39,716 nucleotides of DNA from Mangrovihabitans endophyticus (GCF_014646155.1 NZ_BMMX01000047.1:1-39716), one strand, 5' to 3'. Positions 24,421-33,478 are shown, numbered from the stretch's first letter. Translations and numbers: made by a program. The notes: generated by a model not told the origin, from the letters alone.

Positions 24421-24954
24421 CTACGAGCCGATCAAGGCGCGCTGGGCGACCGCCATCAGGGCGGGCCGTAACTCGGCGGCGTCGCGGTCGTCGTCGGCGA
24501 CCACGCCGATGATCCCGCGCACCACCGTCTGCGCGGCGATCACGGCTCCCGGATCGCTGGACCACCCGGCGAACGCGGCGCACAGCGCGTCACCGAGGTG
24601 ACGAACCTTGTCGAATCCCGGTTCGAGAAGGACCTGCGGGACCACGTCATAGACGAGGGCGATCGCGTGCCGGTGCTGCAGCACCAGGTCCACGAATCCC
24701 GCGATGGCCGCGGCCTGCGCGTCCGGGCCGCGGAGCGGTTCCAGACGGGCGACCAGGTCGGCGAAGGCGCGCTCCGGCCCGGCCACCAGCGCGAGCAGGA
24801 TGGCCTCCTTGCCGGCGAAGTGATAAAGCAGCGTCGCCTTGGAACACCCGACCTCGTCGGCGATGTCCTGCAGTGACGTGCCCTTGTATCCGGCGCGGCC
24901 GAATCTCTCCGCCGCGACGCGCAGGATCCGTTCCCGCGTGCTGACGCGAACCAT
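24421..24954 (-). CDS. TetR family regulator of the MMPL transporter
   Basis: A 177-residue repressor. The helix-turn-helix is TSLQDIADEVGCSKATLLYHFAGKEAILLALV (about residues 26-57), then a helical ligand-binding domain. It is the first gene of an operon with the MMPL exporter, so it most likely senses the exported compound and represses both. Two palindromic operators lie 15-48 bases upstream of its ATG. Confidence 0.9.
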   Translation of the reverse strand: MVRVSTRERILRVAAERFGRAGYKGTSLQDIADEVGCSKATLLYHFAGKEAILLALVAGPERAFADLVARLEPLRGPDAQAAAIAGFVDLVLQHRHAIALVYDVVPQVLLEPGFDKVRHLGDALCAAFAGWSSDPGAVIAAQTVVRGIIGVVADDDRDAAELRPALMAVAQRALIGS

Positions 24955-24969
24955 GACAACGAGTGTGCC

Positions 24970-24983
24970 TGACCGTTCGGTCA
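24970..24983. promoter_or_regulatory. TetR operator 1
   Basis: Perfect palindrome TGACCG-TT-CGGTCA, 15 bases upstream of the TetR ATG. This half-site is common for TetR regulators with this recognition helix type. Confidence 0.8.
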
Positions 24984-24988
24984 GAAGC

Positions 24989-25002
24989 TGGCCGAACGGT
25001 CA
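24989..25002. promoter_or_regulatory. TetR operator 2
   Basis: TGGCCG-AA-CGGTCA, the same palindrome with one mismatch, centred 19 bases from operator 1. Two dimers could bind side by side. Confidence 0.7.
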
Positions 25003-25048
25003 GGAAAGTGATTCAGGTTACCGTCGGCGGGGAAGCCGCCCTCCCCCG

Positions 25049-28000
25049 CTACGGCAGCGGCACCAGGTAATCCCCCTCCCAGTCGTACCCGTTCTGCAAG
25101 AGCTGTTGGATCTCGCGCACGAAGGTGGACGGTTCGTCTTTTTCCTTGTTCCAGTAGTTGCCCACCGTCAGCGAGCCCACATACACCGACCCGCGCTGGT
25201 TGATGATCGACTGGATCCAGGCGTCGTTCTTCTCCTTGCTCCAATCGGGGAGGGGAAGATCGAAATAGGTATGTCCCGGCCAGCTCCCGCCGACGGCCAC
25301 CTCGGGCCACCGGCCGATCACCGGGATGCCCTTGCTCGGGTTCCACAGTTCTTCCGGCGGAAGATAGTCGAGCGGCGCGGGCACCGGCGCCCACTGGTAG
25401 TCGCTACAACCATTGTGGACCAGAACGGACGCCGCTCCTGCGGCCACGTAGTAGGTGTGGTTGCGCGCGACGGTGAAGTTGTGGACGGTGGCCCGTTCGG
25501 TGTGGTGCCGGGTCCGGGCGACCTGGACCCAGGTGCCGGAGCCGGTGCGCAGCCACTGTCCGGTGCGCAGGTCGGCCGCATCCACCCACGTGCCGAGGTA
25601 GGCCACCCAGAACGGATGCGCCTCGGTCGCGGTCAGCGTCGCCGTGGCGCCGCCCGCCCGGCCGTCGGTGTCCACGGTCACCGCCACGAGGCGTTTGACG
25701 CCCTTCCCGGTGGTGATGCTGGTGACCGCTTGGGCGCCGGTGACTCCGGTGACCGGCTCGGTGGACAGCACCTTGTCGCCGACGCGGATGTCCTGAACGG
25801 ACTTTGTGGTCCCGTCGGGGAGCAGCACGGGCGTACCGGGAACGAAGCTGTTGCCGCCGCACAGCTTCATCGCGGAGATCAGCCGGGCGAATGTCGCCTC
25901 CTGCGCCCGCGTTTCGACCGTCAGCTCTTCCAGCACCGCGGCGGTGCGCACGCTGACCGCGGAGCCCGCCACCAGACCCGCGGACGGCAATCCGACCATC
26001 TCGGGGGCCAGCAGGGGCGTGAAGAATTCCATGACGGCGGCGCAGATGGCACAGGCGGCGACACCCGCGCCGACTACCACCCCGGCCACCAGGGTGACCA
26101 GAGCGCTCGCCACCGCGGTGTAAAAGGCGGTGAGATCGGACAGCGCCGCCGTGACGAAGGTCAGCTTCTGGCTCAACTCGAAGTTCGGGTTCAGCACATC
26201 CCTCAAGCAGCCGTTGTAGAGATCGCTGCCCCGCATGTAGAACAGCTCGCACACGCCGGAGTTCAGGAAGGCGACGCGGCCCGGGTTCTGCACGATCTCG
26301 TTGACCTGGGCGAGGCACGCCTGGGTGTCGACACCCGGCGAGTGACACAGGAACGCCTGCTTGTCGGCCCAGTCCGCCATGTTGTCGCCGGCTAACCGGC
26401 TGGCCGCGGCGAGCGCCGCGGATGCTGCGGTGTTCGCCTCCTCCGCGCTGTGGCCGGCGGCGACCGCCGAGTGGTACGCGTGTTCCGCCGAGACGTACGC
26501 CTGCGCGGCATAGCCCGATGCCTCCTGCGCGGATGCCGTTGCCCAAGCCGCCGATCGGGCCGCCCGTTGGGCGGAGGCGTTGGCCGAGTGGGCCGCGTCC
26601 GCCGCGGTGCGGGCGGAGGCTGCGGCGCGGTCCGCCGCCTCTTGCGCCCGGTCCGCCGACTGCTGCGCCTGCCGTGCATACTCGGCGGCTTCGCCGGCCG
26701 CATCGGCGGCCTGCTGTGCATACCCGGCGGCCTCGGCCGCCGCGTTCCGAGCGGTGGCCGCCGCGGCCTGTGCTTCCATCGCATTCTGCATCGCGCCGGC
26801 GGCCACCTCGGCCGCCTGTGCCAGCAACGCCGTGACTGTCGCATCATGGGCCGCGGCATCCTGGTCGCGCTGAGCCGCCGCGTACCGCTCGACGGTCAGG
26901 AACTGGTCGAGAAATGCGGGTGGACCGTCCAGCGCGATCCGCGCGGATGCGGTCAGCTCGGAGCCGCTGTCCGGGGCCGCCAAGATCTGGTTGACCTTGA
27001 TGCGCTTGTCGTCGGCGGCAGCGGTGTACTGGGTCGTCTCCAGGAACTGCCGCAGTGCCGCATCGCTGCCGTCGTCCAGCGCCTGCTGCGCGTACTCCAC
27101 GGTGGTCTGATCGCCGGCCTCGCGCGCCGCGGCCAGGACCTGGTTGACCGCGAGCCGGTCTTCGCCGTCCCGGCCGGGGTAGTCGCGGTCACGGAGGAAC
27201 TCCGCCACGTCCGCATCCGAGCCGTCCAGCGCCGCCTGTGCCGCTGCACGCATCGCCGCGCTGCCGGTGACCAGCAACCCTGCCAGAGTGGCGCGGTCGT
27301 CCTGGGCCGCGGCGGCGTCGATGCCGGTCCGGACGAACTCGACGACGCGCGCATCGTTGCCGCTCAGCGCGTCGAGGGCAGCCGTCCGAGTCCAGCTCCC
27401 GTCCGACGTGGCAAGCGCCAAGGCCACCTTGCGGGCAGCCGGCACCGCATCGGCGGTGGGCGTGGCCGGATCGGCGGCGATGGTGATCAACCGGTTGGTC
27501 TCGGCCGAGCGGCTGGCCGCCTGCTGGGCGTCCCAACCGGCCCGGTCATGCTGCGAAGAGATCTCCGCCGCGAAGGCCAGAGCCGCTTCGTCGCCCTGTT
27601 CGAGGGCGATCGTGATCCGTTCGGTGTCGGCCGCCCGTGCCGCGTCGTAGACCACCTTGGCCTGTTCTGCCGCCGTCACGGCCTCCTCCGCCGCCTGCGT
27701 GGCGGCGTTGGCGTGCGCGGTCGCCTGCGCCGCCGCGTCCGCGGCCTGACCGGCGTGCTCGGCGGCCTCCTCGGCGGCGGCTGCGGCGGCGTTGGCGTTG
27801 GCCACCGCGCGGTTGGCCGCATCGCGGGCGTTGAACGCCGCCTCGGCTGCGGTGTTGGCGAACGATATCGCCGCCTGTGCCGCGTGGGTGGCCCGGTTCG
27901 CGTTCGCCCGCGCCCGCGCCGCGGCGGCACGCGCGGCCGACGCGTCCGCCCCGCTGCGGGCCGCCCAGTCACCGGCCTCCACCGCCGCTTGTGCGGAGGC

Positions 28001-29206
28001 GTTGGCGTTGTCGGCTGCCCCCGAGGCCGCCGACGCCGCGAAGGCGGCCGCGAGGGCGGCTTCCCCGGCGTGCCGGGCAGCCTCCGCGACCTGTCGCGTC
28101 TGCTCCGCGGCGGCCCGAGCCCGTACCGCGGCATCTCGCGCTCGCTGGGCTTCGCCGGCGTTTGTCGCGGCCAGCGCCGCGGACTGGTACGCCCGGCTAG
28201 CCGCCTCCCCAGTCCGCGCCGCCGCGGTGGCGGCCCGTGCGGCCGCGTCCGCGGCCACCCGGGCAGCGGCGCTCGCCGCACGCGCTGCGGACACCGCCTG
28301 CTGCGCCGCCGCCGCCGCCCGGTCCGCGGCATCGGCCGCCCGCCGGGACTCGGCGGCCGCCACCGCGGCGTCGTTCTGCGCATTCGCGGCCGCCTGCGCC
28401 GCCGCCTGCGCCGCCTGCTTGGCCGCAGCCGCCTCGGACACCGCCCGCTCGGCCTCGGTCTTGGCCGCCTGCGTTTCCGCGTTCGCCTTCGCGCCCGCGA
28501 CTTCGGCCGCCCTGACGAGGTCGGTGAGGGTCTGCGTTTCCTGATCGCGGGCCGCCGCCACACCCCAGTCGACATCGATGAACCGGGTCAACGCCTCCAA
28601 GGTGCCGGCATCCAGGGCACGTTGCGCGGCGACCCGCACCTCCGGGCCGCCCGACGCCAGGATCTGATTGATCCTCACCCGCTGATCGGTGAGAAGCGGT
28701 TGCCGCCAGCCCGAATCCAGGAACGTCTCCATCGCCGTTGCGGTGCCGGCATCGAGCGCTCGCTGCGCTGCCGTGCGAAGCTGTGCGCCGCCCGCGGCCA
28801 GCATCTGGTTGACGCGGATGCGCTGGTCGGTCAGCGATGGCTGGCGCCAGCCGGACTCCACGAACGAACCCAGCGCGGCCGGATCCGTGGAGTCCAGTGC
28901 CTGACGCGCCGCGTCGCGCACGGTGGGGCCGCCCGCGGCCAGTATCTGGTTGACGCTCAACCGGTCGTCCACTCGCCCGCGCTGCGCCCAATCGGTGTCC
29001 AAGAACGCGCAGATGTCGGCATCGGCACCCAGCAGCGCCCGTTCGGCTGCGGCCCGCACCTGCGAACCCCCGGTACGCCAGGCGATCACCACGGCGTCCC
29101 GATCGCAGTCCGCGGCCTCCGGCTCGACCTGAGCGCCCACCGGCCGCGGCACGCCGAGCAGCGCAACAATCAGGGGGAGAGTGGTCAACACCCACAGTCT
29201 TCTCAT
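25049..29206 (-). CDS. Secreted ALF-repeat/HINT polymorphic toxin-like protein
   Basis: A 1385-residue exported protein. The signal peptide (MRRLWVLTTLPLIVALLGVPRPVGA) leads to four ALF-type repeats of about 48 residues (VRAAAERALLGADADICAFLDTDW...NQILAAGG), an Ala-rich coiled coil (about 222-540), a second ALF block (about 590-780), a second Ala-rich coil (to about 960), a Cys-containing linker with a hydrophobic stretch (about 1030-1058), a HINT self-splicing-type domain (about 1119-1266: SFVPGTPVLLPDG, TATEAHPFW, VLVHN), and a C-terminal domain of about 119 residues (GIPVIGRWPE...WPGHTYFDLPLPDW...YLVPLP) of unknown activity. This layout is that of polymorphic toxins, where HINT releases the toxin tip. 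ATG 29206 follows the ribosome site GGAAGGG; GTG 29227 is an alternative. No immunity gene follows: the next gene downstream is the TetR regulator 95 bp away. Confidence 0.85.
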   Translation of the reverse strand: MRRLWVLTTLPLIVALLGVPRPVGAQVEPEAADCDRDAVVIAWRTGGSQVRAAAERALLGADADICAFLDTDWAQRGRVDDRLSVNQILAAGGPTVRDAARQALDSTDPAALGSFVESGWRQPSLTDQRIRVNQMLAAGGAQLRTAAQRALDAGTATAMETFLDSGWRQPLLTDQRVRINQILASGGPEVRVAAQRALDAGTLEALTRFIDVDWGVAAARDQETQTLTDLVRAAEVAGAKANAETQAAKTEAERAVSEAAAAKQAAQAAAQAAANAQNDAAVAAAESRRAADAADRAAAAAQQAVSAARAASAAARVAADAAARAATAAARTGEAASRAYQSAALAATNAGEAQRARDAAVRARAAAEQTRQVAEAARHAGEAALAAAFAASAASGAADNANASAQAAVEAGDWAARSGADASAARAAAARARANANRATHAAQAAISFANTAAEAAFNARDAANRAVANANAAAAAAEEAAEHAGQAADAAAQATAHANAATQAAEEAVTAAEQAKVVYDAARAADTERITIALEQGDEAALAFAAEISSQHDRAGWDAQQAASRSAETNRLITIAADPATPTADAVPAARKVALALATSDGSWTRTAALDALSGNDARVVEFVRTGIDAAAAQDDRATLAGLLVTGSAAMRAAAQAALDGSDADVAEFLRDRDYPGRDGEDRLAVNQVLAAAREAGDQTTVEYAQQALDDGSDAALRQFLETTQYTAAADDKRIKVNQILAAPDSGSELTASARIALDGPPAFLDQFLTVERYAAAQRDQDAAAHDATVTALLAQAAEVAAGAMQNAMEAQAAAATARNAAAEAAGYAQQAADAAGEAAEYARQAQQSADRAQEAADRAAASARTAADAAHSANASAQRAARSAAWATASAQEASGYAAQAYVSAEHAYHSAVAAGHSAEEANTAASAALAAASRLAGDNMADWADKQAFLCHSPGVDTQACLAQVNEIVQNPGRVAFLNSGVCELFYMRGSDLYNGCLRDVLNPNFELSQKLTFVTAALSDLTAFYTAVASALVTLVAGVVVGAGVAACAICAAVMEFFTPLLAPEMVGLPSAGLVAGSAVSVRTAAVLEELTVETRAQEATFARLISAMKLCGGNSFVPGTPVLLPDGTTKSVQDIRVGDKVLSTEPVTGVTGAQAVTSITTGKGVKRLVAVTVDTDGRAGGATATLTATEAHPFWVAYLGTWVDAADLRTGQWLRTGSGTWVQVARTRHHTERATVHNFTVARNHTYYVAAGAASVLVHNGCSDYQWAPVPAPLDYLPPEELWNPSKGIPVIGRWPEVAVGGSWPGHTYFDLPLPDWSKEKNDAWIQSIINQRGSVYVGSLTVGNYWNKEKDEPSTFVREIQQLLQNGYDWEGDYLVPLP

Positions 29207-29223
29207 CGGCTTCACCCTTCCCA

Positions 29224-31428
29224 TCACTGGCCGGCGCGAAGTTGCAGCAGGGTCGTCGGTTCGTTGGCCGGGTCGGCGCCGATGCCCACCGGGGCGTAAC
29301 CGGACGGATCGACCTCCACGGTCACCGGCGAGCCCGTCTCGGTATCCACCACGGCGGTGAGCCGATGGCCGTAGCCCCGCTGCTGGCCGTCGCCGCGGAT
29401 CGAATAAACGCCCGGCACCTCAAGGTCCAGCCGGCCGGCCGGGCCCAAGACCTGGAAGCAGACGTGGCCGGCATCCTCCGGACCGATCTGCTCGGTGGTC
29501 CACACATGGATCACGCCGACGTTGTTCACCGGCGGGGTCGTGCAGTCGGCCAGCAGAAGGTGGCCGTCGCCGGAGATCAACCGTACGTGCAAGGTCGCCA
29601 GGATGTGCGCCGCGTTCGGATAGCTGAAGGTCTCCACGATGGAGTCCTCGACCGAAACCGGGCGTGGGATGGCCACCGCCACCGCGGTCGGACCCTGTCG
29701 ACCCACCACCGACGCGATCCGGCCGCCGGGCCGGTAGAGCACCAGGTGATTGGGGCCGCCGGAATGGTCGGGATCGAACGCCACGATGCGGTCCATCGCG
29801 CCGCCCAGGCCGTAGCCCGCGATCCCGGTCGTGCTGGTGAACACGGGTGTGAATGAGTTGTCCGCACCGTGCTGGAGGATGTGGATGATTCCGGCGCCTG
29901 GACGGTACAGCACCAGATGATCGAGCCGCCCCGAGTATCCGTAGTCGAACGCCAGTATCTGGTCCCGGGTCTCGGCCAGGTCGTACCCGCCGATGCCCGT
30001 GGTGTGGTTCGAGTAGACCGCCGTGAACGTGGTGCCCTCGCCGTGCGCGACGATCCACGCGGTCCTGCCGCCGGGCCGATAGAGCACCAGATGATCCAGC
30101 TTCCCGGAGTGCGCGTAGTCGAAGGCGACGATGCGGTCGGTGGTGCCCCTGAGGTCGTAGCCGCCGATGCCGCCGGTGCTCGTGACGATCGAGCTGAACG
30201 AGGTGCCGGCGCCGTGCTTGACGATGTGAACGATCCCGTCGCCCGGACGGTAGGCAACCAGATGATCCGGTTTTCCGGAATGGTCGTAGTCGAACGCCAG
30301 TAGTTGATCCCGGGTATCCGCCAGGTCGTACCCGCCGATCCCGGTGGAGCTGGTGACCACGGCCGTGAACGCGGTGCCCTCGCCGTGCGCGACGACCCAG
30401 GCGACCCCGCTGCCGGGCCGGTACAGCAGCAGGTGATCCAGCTTCCCGGTGTGGTCGTAGTCGAACGGCACGATCCGGTCGGACCCGTTGCGCAGGCTGA
30501 ATCCACCGATGCCGCCCGTGCTCTTGACAATTGAGCGATAGGTGTCGTCGGCGTTGTGCTTGACAATGTGGACGATCCCCTCACCCGGTCGATACACGAC
30601 CAGGTGGTCCAGCTTTCCCGTGTGGTCGTAGTCGAACGGAACCACCTGGTCCCGGGCGTCGGCCAGGTCGTACTCGGCAAGGCCGGTCGAGCTGGTGTGG
30701 TACGACCGGAAGCTGGCGGACAGGTCGGTCGTGGCGCCGCTGATCCAGTTCCTCAGGTCATCGACGCGTGCCGCCGTGGCACCCTGCTGACTGCCGTTCT
30801 GGTCAAGGCACCCGCCCTGCCGGGAGGCGATGTCGATCCCGACGAGCTCGGGCCGGGCGCCTCCGGTGCGAAAGACCGGCCCACCGGCATCGCCCTGGCA
30901 GGCGCTCGCCTCCGGTCCGGTCCAGCCGAACGACTCGGCGCTGACCGCGTCGACCGTGACCGCTGCCGCCTGCGGCTGGTCGGGAACCCACGCGGTCGCG
31001 GTGCGGCCGTAGCCGGCGGCCTGCACGGCGTCCCCGGCAGCGGGCGCGGTGCTGCTGACCGCGACCGGGGTGATGTCGGGAACTCGCAGTGCCAGCTCGG
31101 CGAGCACGACACCGCGGTCGGCGTCCGGAACCAGATGCACCACGGGCAGGCCGGTGCCGCCGATCGTCACGGTAGTGGGCAGCCCCGCCAGCGAGTTGCT
31201 GCCGACGTCCTGTCCGTCGACGGCGTAGCAGTTCGCGGCCGTGAGGATCCACTGCGGAGCAACGAGGGCGCCGCTGCACCCGTGAACGCCGTTGACGTCC
31301 ACTCGTGCCACAAAATTCCACGAATCAGCGGGTATCGGGCTCCCGCCCGTCACCGCGTCGGCCGGCATCGGCCAGATCGACATGCCGGCCAGAACAAGAG
31401 CCAGGACGGTTCCAAAGCGACGTAGCAT
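29224..31428 (-). CDS. Secreted trypsin-like pseudoprotease with FG-GAP-like blades
   Basis: A 734-residue exported protein. The signal peptide ends near PADA. Residues about 28-230 form an S1 (trypsin) fold: TGGSPIPADSWNFVARV, GCSGALVAPQWILTAANC, ACQGDAGGPVF, GIDIAS. All three catalytic positions seem changed: His is N66 (TAANC for TAAHC), Ser is A181 (GDAGGP for GDSGGP), and the Asp position reads Gly (RGVVLAEL, near G106). Six blades of about 57 residues follow, each with FDYDHTGKLDHL, a DxDxTGxxD calcium loop, and LYRPG. A C-terminal beta domain of about 150 residues with a Cys pair closes it. It is the first gene of a pair with the ALF/HINT protein, separated by 17 bp. ATG 31428 precedes the signal peptide; a TTG at 31440 is possible. 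Confidence 0.85.
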   Translation of the reverse strand: MLRRFGTVLALVLAGMSIWPMPADAVTGGSPIPADSWNFVARVDVNGVHGCSGALVAPQWILTAANCYAVDGQDVGSNSLAGLPTTVTIGGTGLPVVHLVPDADRGVVLAELALRVPDITPVAVSSTAPAAGDAVQAAGYGRTATAWVPDQPQAAAVTVDAVSAESFGWTGPEASACQGDAGGPVFRTGGARPELVGIDIASRQGGCLDQNGSQQGATAARVDDLRNWISGATTDLSASFRSYHTSSTGLAEYDLADARDQVVPFDYDHTGKLDHLVVYRPGEGIVHIVKHNADDTYRSIVKSTGGIGGFSLRNGSDRIVPFDYDHTGKLDHLLLYRPGSGVAWVVAHGEGTAFTAVVTSSTGIGGYDLADTRDQLLAFDYDHSGKPDHLVAYRPGDGIVHIVKHGAGTSFSSIVTSTGGIGGYDLRGTTDRIVAFDYAHSGKLDHLVLYRPGGRTAWIVAHGEGTTFTAVYSNHTTGIGGYDLAETRDQILAFDYGYSGRLDHLVLYRPGAGIIHILQHGADNSFTPVFTSTTGIAGYGLGGAMDRIVAFDPDHSGGPNHLVLYRPGGRIASVVGRQGPTAVAVAIPRPVSVEDSIVETFSYPNAAHILATLHVRLISGDGHLLLADCTTPPVNNVGVIHVWTTEQIGPEDAGHVCFQVLGPAGRLDLEVPGVYSIRGDGQQRGYGHRLTAVVDTETGSPVTVEVDPSGYAPVGIGADPANEPTTLLQLRAGQ

Positions 31429-31464
31429 GCCGACACTCAAGGAGGCGGCGCATTCACCTCGGCT

Positions 31465-31817
31465 TCATGTACCACAGAGTGGGAGCACCGTCGACAGCTC
31501 GATCAGTCTCGCCAGTGCGATCGCCTGCTGCACCGCCGGAGCGCCGTCGCCGTGCCGGCGCAGGCCTGAGTTCACCGACCGGAACGCCGCACGCTCGTCG
31601 TTCTTGAAGTCGCGCAGGATCTTGAAGTCGCGCAGGATCCGCGCGTTGTCCAGCACCCGAGCCACCCGGCCAGAACCGGGTGATCCGCGGCAACCCCGTG
31701 ACGAGCATTTCCCCGTACGCCCGGCGCATCGCCCCGGCGAACGCGGCATGGTACGGCGCCACCGCGTCGACCATGACCAGGCATCCGCCGCCGCTTTCCC
31801 GCCCAGCCCTCGCGGTG
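31465..31817 (-). pseudogene. Decayed coding remnant, frame broken
   Basis: Two minus-strand reading frames each contain a piece that looks like ordinary protein: VMVDAVAPYHAAFAGAMRRAYGEMLVTGLPRI in one and, further on, NARILRDFK...NDERAAFRSVNSGL in the other, ending at the stop at 31465. This fits one gene with a frameshift between the two pieces. An 18-bp tandem duplication (31603-31638) lies in the second piece. I do not recognise the family. Confidence 0.4.
31603..31638. repeat. 18-bp tandem duplication
   Basis: CTTGAAGTCGCGCAGGAT occurs twice in direct succession (31603-31620 and 31621-31638). On the minus strand it doubles the peptide ILRDFK, inside the decayed remnant. It looks like a recent slippage event. 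Confidence 0.85.
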
Positions 31818-32006
31818 TCACTCGCCGGCCGTAGTGCAACCCGACCCCGCGCCATCAACCAACCGGCCGGTGGACGGGGGCGCCACTCCCGCCGCGACGT
31901 TCTCCACCGGCCGCCCCCGTAGATGAGCGGCAACCTGCACCCCGGTCTCCTGTCCGCCACGCACCAGGCGATCGAGATGACACCACACGCGATCCTGGGC
32001 AACCAT
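31818..32006 (-). pseudogene. N-terminal remnant of a beta-lactamase-family serine hydrolase
   Basis: The frame from 32006 encodes VAQDRVWCHLDRLVRGGQETGVQVAAHLRGRPVENVAAGVAPPSTGRLVDG. This resembles the start of class-C-like serine hydrolases and esterases (GVQVAAYLDGRLVVDVWAG...TGRPVDGDTLF). The SxxK part is absent because the frame runs out of similarity and stops at 31818. A 5' fragment of a dead gene is the best reading. No gene is seen from 32007 to 32238 beyond short chance frames. Confidence 0.5.
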
Positions 32007-32238
32007 GAGACCTCGCTTCCCTGCCGCACCTCCCCGGCTGTCCGACCTGCCAACGCTTGATGGAAGGTCGGGAGTCGATCGAGGAGGCCCTCAAACGATC
32101 GTCGCGCGTCAATCCTGGAAGCGATGCGCTGAGGGCTCACTGAGCCCGTCTCAGCCGTCGCTCAGCACTGCCGCCACACGCCGCTGGACTCATCAGACCG
32201 GCTGACTGCGGCCCGGCTCCGGCGAGGGGCAGCCCTGT

Positions 32239-32685
32239 TCATCCGGCCGACCCGTAGAAATCCGCCAGAGCACCCCTGAGCAGGTCGAGATCGACGCCGA
32301 GGGCGCGCTTGCTCACCAGGCGCAACACGGGGCCGAGCAGACGGCTCCGCAGCTCCACGTCGATGACATGGTCGATGCGGGTGCCCGCCGGTGTTCCGGT
32401 GAGCCGGAACGTCAAATCGGCACGGGTGAACATGAGCGACGAAAGCAGGGAAAAGGTCAATTCGCGTCCGGGCTCATAGGCGGTGACGCGAAAATCCTGG
32501 CGCTTTCCGGAGGGCGAGACCGTGGTGGCTTCCCAGCCGACGTCCACCGGACCCGGAGAACGTGGAATGACCTCCGCGACGCTCCTGTCCCACCGGGGCG
32601 TGCTCGCGACCGGGTCGGCGAGAAAGTCCCATACCTGCGTGACGTCCTGCTCGACGACGATCGAGGCGTTAAGCTGCACAACCAT
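32239..32685 (-). CDS. SRPBCC family protein (polyketide cyclase/START-like)
   Basis: A 148-residue protein with the START/SRPBCC fold: it opens with a beta strand LNASIVVEQDVTQVWDFLADPVASTPRWDRSVAEV, the usual family start in which the first helix pair follows the strand. A long C-terminal helix (LLGPVLRLVSKRALGVDLDLLRGALADFYGS) closes the hydrophobic cavity. Such proteins bind or convert small hydrophobic ligands, but the ligand is unknown. It stands alone and is divergent from the S51-type peptidase gene, with 127 bp between starts. Confidence 0.8.
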   Translation of the reverse strand: MVVQLNASIVVEQDVTQVWDFLADPVASTPRWDRSVAEVIPRSPGPVDVGWEATTVSPSGKRQDFRVTAYEPGRELTFSLLSSLMFTRADLTFRLTGTPAGTRIDHVIDVELRSRLLGPVLRLVSKRALGVDLDLLRGALADFYGSAG

Positions 32686-32812
32686 CGACGGTAGTGGGCG
32701 CAGTCACCGAGAGATCATCGTCAGCGCGTAAGACCCATCGCAAGCCCCCAATGAGTCGCGGCCCGGTCTGGGCACCGGGCGCCGTGACCGTCGTGTCCAT
32801 CTTGGAGGTTCC

Positions 32813-33478
32813 ATGAGGCTTCTGCTGACGTCCGGGGGTGTGACGAACCCCAGCATCCACGCGGCGCTGGTGCAGCTTCTCGGCAAGCCGGTCTCCGAGT
32901 GCCGGGCTCTCTGCGTCCCGACAGCACAGTGGGGGCACCCGATGTGCGGGCCGGCTTCGGTGCAGGGTTTCGTGGCCGCCGACCCGGCATCTGACTGGCG
33001 GCACCTGTCCGGCCTGGGCTGGGCTTCGCTCGGTGTCCTTGAGCTCACCGCGCTACCCAGCATCGGGGTGGAACGCTGGATGCCCTGGGTCCGGGAGGCT
33101 GATGTGCTGCTCGTCGACGGCGGCGACGCGACGTACCTGTGTCACTGGATGCGCGAGTCCGGGCTGGCCGATCTGCTGCCCTCGCTGCTCGACACCGTCT
33201 GGGTGGGGGTCAGCGCGGGAAGCATGGTGATGACGCCCCGGATCGGAGCGTACTTCGTCGAATGGCCGTCGGCACCCGACGACCGGGCTTTGGGAGTCGT
33301 CGACTTCTCGATCTTCCCGCACCTGAACCTCTTCCCCACGAACACCCTGGCCGACGCCGAGCGGTGGGCGGCGGACATCGGCATCCCGGCCTACGCCATC
33401 GACGAACAAACAGCCATCACGGTCGTCGACGGCTCCGTCGAGGTGGTTTCCGAGGGCCAGTGGAGAAGGTTCGGGTGA
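32813..33478 (+). CDS. Peptidase S51 (dipeptidase E-like) protein
   Basis: A 221-residue cytosolic protein of the S51 family, which includes aspartyl dipeptidase PepE and cyanophycinase. The nucleophile motif is GVSAGSMVM with S134. Also visible are the N-terminal LLLTSGG, the ADVLLVDGGDATYL strand-loop, and FPHLNLF, which usually carries the catalytic His. It would cut dipeptides with N-terminal aspartate. A strong ribosome site (GGAGG) is 7 bases before the ATG at 32813. Confidence 0.85.
   Translation: MRLLLTSGGVTNPSIHAALVQLLGKPVSECRALCVPTAQWGHPMCGPASVQGFVAADPASDWRHLSGLGWASLGVLELTALPSIGVERWMPWVREADVLLVDGGDATYLCHWMRESGLADLLPSLLDTVWVGVSAGSMVMTPRIGAYFVEWPSAPDDRALGVVDFSIFPHLNLFPTNTLADAERWAADIGIPAYAIDEQTAITVVDGSVEVVSEGQWRRFG

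Noticed and set aside
22231..24471. Long plus-strand open frame opposite the MMPL gene
   Set aside because: It is His/Gln/Arg-rich antisense shadow typical of high-GC genes; the MMPL reading has clear family motifs.
26450..29299. Long plus-strand open frame of about 950 codons opposite the ALF/HINT gene
   Set aside because: It mirrors Ala/Arg-rich repeats of the real gene; composition is Arg/Gly-rich with no domain, start signal or conserved pattern.
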